DNA of 43,001 nucleotides from JANQGH01 sp039177555 (GTDB lineage: Bacteria; Pseudomonadota; Alphaproteobacteria; DSM-16000; Inquilinaceae), in NCBI GenBank assembly GCA_039177555.1, contig JBCDFV010000036.1, positions 1 to 43,001 of the forward strand. Reading direction: 5' to 3'. The notes under the pieces were generated by a model that was given only the letters and a program-made list of their open reading frames with translations, was not told the origin of the DNA and did not search any database. Below are positions 8,750 to 15,826 of the stretch, piece by piece. Position numbers and translations under genes: made by a program. Within the stretch, counting starts at the first letter, position 1. Each line of letters starts with the position of its first letter.

Positions 8750-9568
8750 ATGACCGACCCGCAGGATCGGCTAAGGGGATTTTCCGCGCCTTTGTCGCCG
8801 GATGGCAAGAGCGCGAGCTATGGCCCGCCGCCCTGGCAGTTTGCCGGCCGGTCGCTGACGGTTGTCGCCGACTGCAATCCGGACGCCGTCGCGGCGCTCG
8901 TGCCCAGCCCCTTGCGGCCGATCGACGGCCCGGCCCGGGTGCGCTTCAGCGTGCACCGACTGATCTGCGATCTCGGCTTCGGCTGGGACTTCGCCCAAAC
9001 CCACCCGGAGCGGTGCCAGTTTCATGAGGCCGTGGTCGGTTTGGCGGTCTCCCATGGAGGGCAGGAAGGCTATTGGGATCCGTTCTTGTGGTGTGACGGC
9101 GAGGCGGAAGTCGCCGTCGGGCGCGAGGTTTATGGCTGGCCCCACCGGCAGGCGCTGTTGACCCTTACCGAACCGCATCCGCAGTTTGGCTGGCGGCCTG
9201 GAGACAAGGCGGTGGGCAAGGTCAGCTATTATCACCAGCCGGCGATGCGCCTGTCGCTGACCATCGACCGCGATGGCGGTTTGGGCATTGATTTGCCTTC
9301 ATTTTCGACGTTCTTTACCGAGCGCGCTTTGCCGGACCCGGAGACCGGAACCGTAATGCGCGAACTGTTCGCGTCGCAGATGGAGGATGTCCAGATCGGC
9401 GACCAGCACGCCGGCGAGGCCGACCTGGCGCTCGATGCCCCGGAACTCCAGCTCTTGAAGCCCTACCAGGTCCTGGGCGGCTGGACCAATACCATCCGAT
9501 GGACCAAGAACAGGGCACGGCGGATCGCATCGCGATTGGTCGATGCCGACGGCCGGTCGGTAGGCTGA
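8750..9568 (+). CDS. Acetoacetate decarboxylase-like (ADC superfamily) protein without the Schiff-base lysine
   Basis: 272 residues from the ATG at 8750, preceded by a GGGGG run; the open frame upstream is only antisense to the amidase. The ADC fold signature is clear around residues 108-135, where EVAVGREVYGWPHR aligns with the family's AVGRE...YPKK. In true acetoacetate decarboxylase the Lys after that Pro forms the Schiff base; here residues 132-133 are His-Arg. Decarboxylation by the classical mechanism is therefore not expected. ADC-like relatives include hydratase/aldolase-type enzymes and uncharacterised proteins. It is likely co-transcribed with the SDR 48 bases downstream. Confidence 0.83.
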   Translation: MTDPQDRLRGFSAPLSPDGKSASYGPPPWQFAGRSLTVVADCNPDAVAALVPSPLRPIDGPARVRFSVHRLICDLGFGWDFAQTHPERCQFHEAVVGLAVSHGGQEGYWDPFLWCDGEAEVAVGREVYGWPHRQALLTLTEPHPQFGWRPGDKAVGKVSYYHQPAMRLSLTIDRDGGLGIDLPSFSTFFTERALPDPETGTVMRELFASQMEDVQIGDQHAGEADLALDAPELQLLKPYQVLGGWTNTIRWTKNRARRIASRLVDADGRSVG

Positions 9569-9616
9569 ACCGTTGCCGCGCGCCGCACTGATGGCCTTCA
9601 ACACAGCGTGCTGCCC

Positions 9617-10363
9617 ATGCTGACGGGTGAGACGGCTCTCGTAACCGGTGCCGGTCGAGGTATCGGCGCCGCGATCGCCAAGACGCTGGCCGACGCCGGC
9701 GCGGCCGTCGCCTGCTTGGATCTCGACCGGGGCGCGGCTTCGGAGGTTGCCGACGCCATTGCGGCAGGGGGCGGCGTCGGCGCGGCGGTTTCGGCAGACA
9801 TCACCTCGCCCGAGGCCATGGTGGCGGCGATCGGTGATCTGCCGGAGCGGTGGCGCAGGCTCGATGTCGTGGTGGCCAATGCCGCCGCTGTGACCCAGCC
9901 GACGCTGGTCGTGGACCTGCCGCTCGACGCCTGGTCCCAGGCTATCGCCGTCAACCTGACCGGCACGTTCGTGACCGCCAAGACCATGATCCCGTTGATG
10001 CCGGCGGGCGGCCGCATGATCCTCGTGGCGTCTCAGCTTGGCTCCGCCGCCCAACCGGCACGCGCGCCCTACTGCGCCAGCAAGGCCGGCGTCTTGCAGC
10101 TCGCCCGCGTGCTGGCGCTGGAACTCGCGGACCGGCAAATCCGGGTCAACAGCCTGTCGCCGGGCCCGACCTGGACCGATCGTCTGGGCCGGTTCTTTGC
10201 CGACCGCGAGGCGGCGGAGGCGGCCCTGTCGCCCGACGTGCCGCTCGGCCGGCTTGCCGAGCCGGAGGAAATTGCCGCAGCCGCCCTCCTGCTCGCCGAT
10301 CCGGCCTGCGGATATGTGACGGGCGCTGACCTGGTCGTCGATGGCGGCTATCTGGCCCGCTAA
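9617..10363 (+). CDS. Short-chain dehydrogenase/reductase (SDR), copy 1
   Basis: 248 residues of classical SDR type. The cofactor motif TGAGRGIG is at 10-17, NAA follows the fourth strand, the catalytic pair Y152/K156 is in PYCASKAG, and the C-terminus GYVTGADLVVDGGY is standard. Acidic residues after the second strand (LDLDRG) favour NAD(H) over NADP(H); that is inference. The ATG at 9617 was preferred to a GTG three codons earlier; neither has a good Shine-Dalgarno. It oxidises a hydroxyl or reduces a carbonyl on an unknown substrate, and follows the ADC-like gene on the same strand. It ends two bases before the converging GMC gene. Confidence 0.92.
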   Translation: MLTGETALVTGAGRGIGAAIAKTLADAGAAVACLDLDRGAASEVADAIAAGGGVGAAVSADITSPEAMVAAIGDLPERWRRLDVVVANAAAVTQPTLVVDLPLDAWSQAIAVNLTGTFVTAKTMIPLMPAGGRMILVASQLGSAAQPARAPYCASKAGVLQLARVLALELADRQIRVNSLSPGPTWTDRLGRFFADREAAEAALSPDVPLGRLAEPEEIAAAALLLADPACGYVTGADLVVDGGYLAR

Positions 10364-10365
10364 GC

Positions 10366-11985
10366 CTAAGCGGCGATGTCGCGCCGGATCGCGATCAGCC
10401 GGTCGGCCGCGCGCAAGGCCAAAGCTTGCAAGGTGTGGGTCGGATTGACCGCGGCCGCCGTCACGAACAAGCTGCCGTCGATGACCCAGAGGTTGCGGAC
10501 GTAGTGGCATTCGCCCCACCGGTCGGTCACGGAGGTTTCCGGGTCGTCGCCCATGCGGGCCGTACCCATCAGATGGAACCCGGCATCGGCGATGACGGGC
10601 TGGTCGTAGAGCTCGACCGCGCCGGCCTCGGTCAGCGCCTCGCGCGCCCGCGCCATGCCGAAGTCCAGCGCCCGCCGGCTGTTCTCGCCGACCCGATAGA
10701 TCATGCGCGCGGCGGGCAGGCCGCTGCTGTCCGTTCGGCTGTCGTCCAAAACGACACGGTTGTCCACCTCCGGCAAGTCATCGACGCAGATCGACAGCCC
10801 GGCGGTGTGATCGAACACATCTTCAAAGCGCCCGTGATGACCGTTGCCCCAGTCAAGGCGTGGCAGGGTCGAGCCCAGCGCCACCATTAGCGGTCCGTGT
10901 GAGCGCAGCAATTGCAGCTTGATACCGCGCGCGAAGCCGCGTGCCGGATCGGTTTCGTAGAAATGATGGCTGACCAGCACGCCGGCGGCGATGCCGCGAT
11001 GGCCAAAGACCGGTTCGCCAAAACGCCCGGTAACCCGAGCCAGCGGGTGCAGCATCAGTCGGCGCCCGACCAGACCTGACCGGTTGGCCAGCCCGTCGGG
11101 CCAGCGCCCGGTTGCCGAGAGGAAGAGCAGGCGCGGCGTCCCAACGCCGTTAGCGGCGAGCATGACAGTGTTTGCCGCAAGACGACGCCTCGCGCCCGAT
11201 CCGTCTCGCCAGGTGACCGCCTTGGCCCTATCCTGATTGTCGACCTCGATCGTCTCGACCCGTGCCCCGGTCAGCAGCCGGGCGCCGTGCTTCAGGGCGT
11301 TTGGCCAGTAGGTGAGATCGACGCTGGACTTGGCGCGCTGCGGACAGCCGAGTTCGCACGGGCCGCAATGGGTGCAGGCGCCTCGCCCGTCATGGGCGAC
11401 CGTGTTCAAGGCCAGGTCCGCCGGCCACCAGGACCAGCCAAGCCGATCAAAGGCGGTGGCGACCCGCTCGCCTGCCGGCCCGAGCGGTGCCGGTGGTATC
11501 TGGCGACCAGGCAGGGGCGGATAGGCTGGATCACCCGCCAGCCCGGCCACCCCTGTCATCCGCTCGTTGAGGGCATAGTAGGGCGCCAGTTCGTCGTAGC
11601 CGAGCGGCCAGTCGTCGCCGACGCCGTCCAGGCTGGCCATGCGAAAGTCGCTGGGATGAAACCGGGGCAGGTGGCACGACCACATGACCGTGCTGCCCCC
11701 GACACCGTTGAACATCAGCGGCTTGATCGGGCTGGTATCGGCCAACACCGGATAGTCGGTCGCCAGGCCGCGAGTGTTGGGGTTGGGGTGCCACGCGCCT
11801 AGCCGCGTCCACTCCCAATCGTCGTCTTCGGTGGCAATGCGGTCGCGCGCCGCGTGATCCCCTTGGTCCAGGCAGACAACGTCAAAACCGGCCTGGCTCA
11901 GGCGCCAAGCTGCCGCAGCACCAGACGCTCCGGCCCCGACGATCGCGATGTCGCATCCGGTCGGCGGCGGCTCCGGCGTCGTTAT
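10366..11985 (-). CDS. GMC-family FAD oxidoreductase with CxxCxxCxxxC motif (copy 2), non-canonical start
   Basis: About 539 residues, paralogous to the protein at 3296-4939 over its whole length (GVGGSTVMW, LPRFHPSDF, C204-T-H-C-G-P-C-E-L-G-C214, HLMGTARMGDDP). The first ATG/GTG/TTG in frame is a TTG at 11748, which would remove the FAD-binding domain. Yet the frame continues upstream and encodes DIAIVGAGASGAAAAWRL and DDWEW, matching copy 1. The likely start is ATA at 11985, which overlaps the upstream stop as ATAA and follows GGTGGA; a CTG at 12012 is the alternative. No small-subunit gene adjoins it. It follows the ureidoglycolate-lyase-like gene in a two-gene operon and probably oxidises an alcohol in the same pathway as copy 1 or on a related substrate. 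Confidence 0.85.
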   Translation of the reverse strand: MTTPEPPPTGCDIAIVGAGASGAAAAWRLSQAGFDVVCLDQGDHAARDRIATEDDDWEWTRLGAWHPNPNTRGLATDYPVLADTSPIKPLMFNGVGGSTVMWSCHLPRFHPSDFRMASLDGVGDDWPLGYDELAPYYALNERMTGVAGLAGDPAYPPLPGRQIPPAPLGPAGERVATAFDRLGWSWWPADLALNTVAHDGRGACTHCGPCELGCPQRAKSSVDLTYWPNALKHGARLLTGARVETIEVDNQDRAKAVTWRDGSGARRRLAANTVMLAANGVGTPRLLFLSATGRWPDGLANRSGLVGRRLMLHPLARVTGRFGEPVFGHRGIAAGVLVSHHFYETDPARGFARGIKLQLLRSHGPLMVALGSTLPRLDWGNGHHGRFEDVFDHTAGLSICVDDLPEVDNRVVLDDSRTDSSGLPAARMIYRVGENSRRALDFGMARAREALTEAGAVELYDQPVIADAGFHLMGTARMGDDPETSVTDRWGECHYVRNLWVIDGSLFVTAAAVNPTHTLQALALRAADRLIAIRRDIAA

Positions 11986-12521
11986 GGTTCCACCGCCAGC
12001 GTTTGGCCCCAGCGGATCTGCACATCCTTCTTGTCAAGGTCGTCGCCATAGGCGTCGGTGCCGGAGCGCTGTTGCAGGTTCCGGTTGGTCTCGTGGCGCA
12101 GGATGACGATCGCATGGGTATCGTCCTCCAGCGGAAACGGAAATTCATGCCAGGTGCCCACCTTCATGCACACGCCCTGACTGCCGTCGAAGTGAAAGGC
12201 GCGGACCGATGCCGGGTCGGGCATATCGCCTTCCGTCGGGGGCGCCAACGCGACGATGAACGGCTTGCCGTTCAGCGGCAGGAACACTTGGGTATGCTTG
12301 AAATGCCGTTCCAGCCAGCGGATGGCGAGGGGCCGCCTGTCCAACCGCACGGTCGACAGCGTCGTATCCGCGTCGGAGGCGAAGTCCGCCGGCTTCCAGA
12401 TGCGGGCATTGTAGTCGGGCACGTCGCGGCCCGTGTCGCCGGCATCCACGGCGATCAGATCGCCGAAGGGCGCCAAGGTCGCCTCGGTTGCCGGTTCGGC
12501 ACGAATTGTAAGCTGTGACAT
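11982..12521 (-). CDS. Ureidoglycolate lyase family protein (AllA-like cupin)
   Basis: 179 residues from the ATG at 12521; a GTG three codons upstream is possible. The family pattern is present: an early APFGDLI, then RWLERHFKHTQVFLPLNGKPFIVALAP, DPASVRAFHFDGSQGVCMKVGTWHEFPF, and a late EIRW-like strand. AllA-type enzymes split ureidoglycolate to glyoxylate and urea in purine breakdown. No other allantoin-pathway gene is visible here, so this member may act on another ureido or hydroxy-amide compound. It overlaps the GMC copy 2 reading frame by four bases and is divergent from the SDR at 12605, with an 83-base promoter region between. Confidence 0.85.
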   Translation of the reverse strand: MSQLTIRAEPATEATLAPFGDLIAVDAGDTGRDVPDYNARIWKPADFASDADTTLSTVRLDRRPLAIRWLERHFKHTQVFLPLNGKPFIVALAPPTEGDMPDPASVRAFHFDGSQGVCMKVGTWHEFPFPLEDDTHAIVILRHETNRNLQQRSGTDAYGDDLDKKDVQIRWGQTLAVEP

Positions 12522-12604
12522 TGCCGACACGGCACGGACCTCGCGGATTGGTTAGGATGGTATTAATTCTACCAAGAGCGTGCAGGCGATTGAAAGGATA
12601 GAGA

Positions 12605-13333
12605 ATGGTGGGGCCGGGACCTCATGAAGCGGTGGCGGTGATCGGCGCCTTTGGTGGCATTGGACAGCCGGTGACCGAGGGCCTGGCGCAGAGCGGGTGG
12701 CGACCGGTGCTGGCGTTCGATCGGCCGGCGATGCTGCCCGAACAGTCGTCCGGCGTGATCGTGCCATTGCCGATCGAGCTGTCGGACGCGGACGGCATCG
12801 CGCCAGCGCTTGAGGCGGGCCGACGTCACGCGCCGCATATCGGGGGGCTGGTCGTCACCGCCGGCATCGTCGACACCACGCGCTCGGCAGCGTTGACGAA
12901 AGAGCGCTGGGCCGAGGTCCTGGCCGTCAATCTGACCGGGGTCTTCTTCGCGGTCCAAGCGGCGCTGGACTGGCTGACCGATGGTGGGCGCATCGTGCTG
13001 CTGGGCTCGCTTGCCGGCCGCACCGGCGGCGTCATCACGGGCCCGGCCTACGCCGCCAGCAAGGGCGGCATTGAAAGCCTGACCAAATCGCTGGCCCAGG
13101 ATTTGGCACCGCGCCGGATCACCGTGAACTGCGTCGCGCCCGGCGCCATCGAAACACCGATGACGGCGAGCCATCCGCCCGAACGCAAGGCCGCCATGGA
13201 CGCCGCAACCCCACTGAAACGTCATGGCCAGCCGGACGAGGTGGCCGCGACCATCGGCTTTCTGCTGTCAAAGGGTGCCGGCTACATCACCGGCACGACG
13301 ATCCACGTCAATGGCGGCATCCGCATGGACTGA
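12605..13333 (+). CDS. Short-chain dehydrogenase/reductase (SDR), copy 2
   Basis: 242 residues. The ATG follows AAAGGA with six bases between. The cofactor motif is slightly unusual, VIGAFGGIG at 12-20 instead of TGxxxGIG. The rest is standard: NLTGVFFAVQAAL, LLGSLAGR, the catalytic pair Y149/K153 in PAYAASKGG, and GYITGTTIHVNGG at the C-terminus. It resembles 3-oxoacyl-reductase/glucose-dehydrogenase-type SDRs. It stands alone on its strand, divergent from the ureidoglycolate-lyase/GMC pair and convergent with the desaturase ten bases on. Substrate unknown; a role in the surrounding oxidative pathway is inferred from position. Confidence 0.91.
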   Translation: MVGPGPHEAVAVIGAFGGIGQPVTEGLAQSGWRPVLAFDRPAMLPEQSSGVIVPLPIELSDADGIAPALEAGRRHAPHIGGLVVTAGIVDTTRSAALTKERWAEVLAVNLTGVFFAVQAALDWLTDGGRIVLLGSLAGRTGGVITGPAYAASKGGIESLTKSLAQDLAPRRITVNCVAPGAIETPMTASHPPERKAAMDAATPLKRHGQPDEVAATIGFLLSKGAGYITGTTIHVNGGIRMD

Positions 13334-13343
13334 TCGACGCAAT

Positions 13344-14459
13344 CTACTCCGCCGCCGCAATTGGCATGACATCCCCATGAAACTCCGCCCGGTAGGGCGC
13401 GGCGCCGGGCGGCAGGTCCTTCCTGATGAACCAGCGTTGGTTGCGTAGCTGGCGCTTCAGCGCCGGCCAGACTTCGCGATAGGCGTCGAGGAAGCTGGTG
13501 TTGGCCGCCGGCAGGTCGTGTTTGATCAGCGCGTGCAGTGCCGGCAGTTGGTGGTAGGGCACCATGGGGAACATGTGATGCTCCACATGATAGTTCATGT
13601 TCCAATAGACGAAGCGGCTGACCGGGTTCATCAGCACGGTGCGGGAGTTGAGCCGGTGGTCAAGCACGTCCTCCGCCAGCCCGGCGTGTTGCAGAACGCC
13701 GCACAACACAGCGTGCCAGGCGCCGTAAAGGCGCGGCAGGCCGATCAGCATCAGCGGCAGGATCGACTGGGTGACCAGCGCCAGGGCGATCGTGGCGGCA
13801 TAGATCGCGACCCAGATGCGGGCGACACGCACCAGCTTGGGCCATTCGGACTCCGGAATATAGGTCGCCTCTTCCGCCGTCGGCCGGCCACTGGCATTGA
13901 CCACCATGCGCGACAGGCCGCTCCACAGGTCGGTCAGGCCGAAGAACGTGGCCAGCAGGCGCAACAGGGCCGGTGGCCGCATCATCAGGATCTCGGGGTC
14001 ACGGCCGACGATGATCGTGTCGGTATGGTGGCGCGCGTGGCTCCAGCGCCAGGCCACGGGATTGCGCACGATCATGAAGCTGGCGATCTGGTAGACGATG
14101 TCGTTCATCCAGGGCGTCTTGAATGCCGTGCCATGCCCGCATTCATGCCAGCGCGAGTCGGAGGCCGACCCGTAGAGCACGCCGTAGGCCAGCCAAAACG
14201 GCGCCGACCACCAACTCGGCCACAGCCAGATGCCGATGCCAGCAAACACGATCATCAGGCCTAGCCACAGGATGGTGTCTCGAATGGCCGGGCTGTCGGA
14301 CCGCCTCATCAGGGCCTTCATGTCCCGGCGCGGCACGTCCGTGTGATACCACTTCGCGGCCGCCAGGCCGCGTTCAACCGCACGTTCGGCGTCTTTGCCC
14401 AGCAGGCTATAGTCTCGCCGACGGTCCTGGTCGGCGCTGTCCGCTTTTTGCTCGGTCAA
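13344..14459 (-). CDS. Membrane fatty acid desaturase family protein
   Basis: 371 residues with the three His boxes of membrane diiron desaturases: H105-E-C-G-H109, H141-A-R-H-H145 and H291-V-E-H-H295. Hydrophobic pairs flank them (about 62-95 and 215-245). The family introduces double bonds or hydroxyl groups into acyl chains, or acts on other lipophilic substrates, in the inner membrane with ferredoxin-type electron supply. The start is a TTG, the first possible start after an in-frame TGA two codons upstream; the next Met is at residue 47, leaving room for error. It lies downstream of the HPPD-like VOC gene on the same strand with a 76-base gap. Positional specificity cannot be told from sequence by eye. 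Confidence 0.9.
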   Translation of the reverse strand: MTEQKADSADQDRRRDYSLLGKDAERAVERGLAAAKWYHTDVPRRDMKALMRRSDSPAIRDTILWLGLMIVFAGIGIWLWPSWWSAPFWLAYGVLYGSASDSRWHECGHGTAFKTPWMNDIVYQIASFMIVRNPVAWRWSHARHHTDTIIVGRDPEILMMRPPALLRLLATFFGLTDLWSGLSRMVVNASGRPTAEEATYIPESEWPKLVRVARIWVAIYAATIALALVTQSILPLMLIGLPRLYGAWHAVLCGVLQHAGLAEDVLDHRLNSRTVLMNPVSRFVYWNMNYHVEHHMFPMVPYHQLPALHALIKHDLPAANTSFLDAYREVWPALKRQLRNQRWFIRKDLPPGAAPYRAEFHGDVMPIAAAE

Positions 14460-14535
14460 CCGTCAGTCCGAAGCACGTTACCCGTCATCCAACGATAACG
14501 GGACATCCGGCCGGTTTGAAGCAACCGGGTCGGCA

Positions 14536-15783
14536 TTAGTCAAACACCTGGCCGTGATGGAACTGCTCGTCCTGGCCAGCGGCGGCGGTCAGGGCCGCGA
14601 CATTGTCCTTGGTGAAGAAGCCGTCATAGTGGTGGCAGCGCTCGATGTACTCCGTGATCAGCAGCGTAAAGGCGGAGTGTTTGGAGAAGATCTGCTTCAG
14701 ATTGGGGTCGTCCTTGCACTCGCCGACAATGTGGGCGAGGAACGGAACGCCCTTGTCCTTCAGCGCACCGACCACGAAGTCGACATTCTTTTCGCCGGCA
14801 CTGTGATCGCCATCCTGGATCTCGACCGCCATGTGATGCATGCGCCGGCCGAAATTGCGCACGAAATTCTCCGTCGGCATCGGCAGGCCCTCGAACGAGT
14901 TTACGAAGGACGGCGTGTTGTTGGCGGTGAACACCTTGGCTGGCGAAACCTTGTCGTCGTCGACATCCGGGCAACGGCTGACATTGGTCGACGAGTTCAT
15001 GTCGGCGATGTTGTAAGCGCCCCAGAAATAGTAGGGCACCATGGTCAGGAACTCCAAGATCGCGTCTTCCCGGTCGGCCGCCAGAATGCGCGTTGCCATA
15101 TGGTCGTACCCCAGCATCAGCGGCGTGATCCTCTCATCCACGCCAAAGGCGGCCGCGATTCCTAGCCGCGCCTTGTCAGCGTCGCTGATGTCGATCTTTT
15201 CTCCCAGGCCCAGCGAGTCCGGGTCGTTCACATCATAGGCTGTATAGCCGACGCGGTTGCCGGTGAAGTCCGACGGTACGGAGAACAGATAGCCTTCTTG
15301 GGTGTAGAGCGGGTTCTCCGTGTCGCCCGGATACTCAAACCGAATATTGTGGCTTTCCAGTACTTTGCGCGTCTCGGCGAGGTCCGTCGTGGCGAACAGT
15401 TCGCCGATGTAGCGGGTCTGCGGCTTCGGCCGGGCCAGCGGGTACATGCTGTTGAAGCGCGAAACGAAATCGGCGAAGTCGGCGCTAAGCGGCTCCATGA
15501 TGATCAGCGCCGGGAACTTCGGCTTGTTATGCAGCACGTAGAAGCGATGGGTCGCGCTTTGGTAGGCGGCGGTGAAGCGATTGGGGGTCATGATGTAGAT
15601 TTCGGCCATCGTATCGACGCCCTTGCCGGCATCGACCTGGATGATCGGTGCCCTCATGTGGCCAACCAGGCCGTCGACGCCGCTGGACTTTCGGCGTTCG
15701 TAAATCATCGGCAGATACTGATTGAAGAAGTCCGAGTTCTTCTTGTCGCCCTTTGGCTGATAGGTCATGGGATCGATAGGCAA
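14536..15783 (-). CDS. VOC-superfamily dioxygenase, 4-hydroxyphenylpyruvate dioxygenase-like
   Basis: 415 residues, longer than typical HPPD (about 350). The C-terminal half carries what look like the 2-His-1-carboxylate iron ligands: H228 in YDHMATRI, H316 or H317 in RRMHHMAVEI, and E378 in LLITEYIER. It also has a QIFSK segment like that preceding the HPPD product-binding helices. The N-terminal half is diverged and about 60 residues longer. Enzymes of this type use Fe(II) and O2 on alpha-keto acids or aromatic acids. TTG is taken as start because GGAAGGAG sits seven bases upstream, whereas the first ATG is 15 bases further in. It lies between malic enzyme (upstream) and desaturase on one strand. 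The exact substrate is unknown. Confidence 0.74.
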   Translation of the reverse strand: MPIDPMTYQPKGDKKNSDFFNQYLPMIYERRKSSGVDGLVGHMRAPIIQVDAGKGVDTMAEIYIMTPNRFTAAYQSATHRFYVLHNKPKFPALIIMEPLSADFADFVSRFNSMYPLARPKPQTRYIGELFATTDLAETRKVLESHNIRFEYPGDTENPLYTQEGYLFSVPSDFTGNRVGYTAYDVNDPDSLGLGEKIDISDADKARLGIAAAFGVDERITPLMLGYDHMATRILAADREDAILEFLTMVPYYFWGAYNIADMNSSTNVSRCPDVDDDKVSPAKVFTANNTPSFVNSFEGLPMPTENFVRNFGRRMHHMAVEIQDGDHSAGEKNVDFVVGALKDKGVPFLAHIVGECKDDPNLKQIFSKHSAFTLLITEYIERCHHYDGFFTKDNVAALTAAAGQDEQFHHGQVFD

Positions 15784-15790
15784 GGGTCGG

Positions 15791-15798
15791 CTCCTTCC
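15791..15798 (-). promoter_or_regulatory. Shine-Dalgarno site fixing a TTG start
   Basis: The minus strand reads GGAAGGAG seven bases before the TTG at 15783. This spacing favours TTG over the in-frame ATG at 15768 as the start of the HPPD-like gene. Confidence 0.75.
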
Positions 15799-15826
15799 TC
15801 GTTGGGTCGGCTAAGATGGGAACGGA

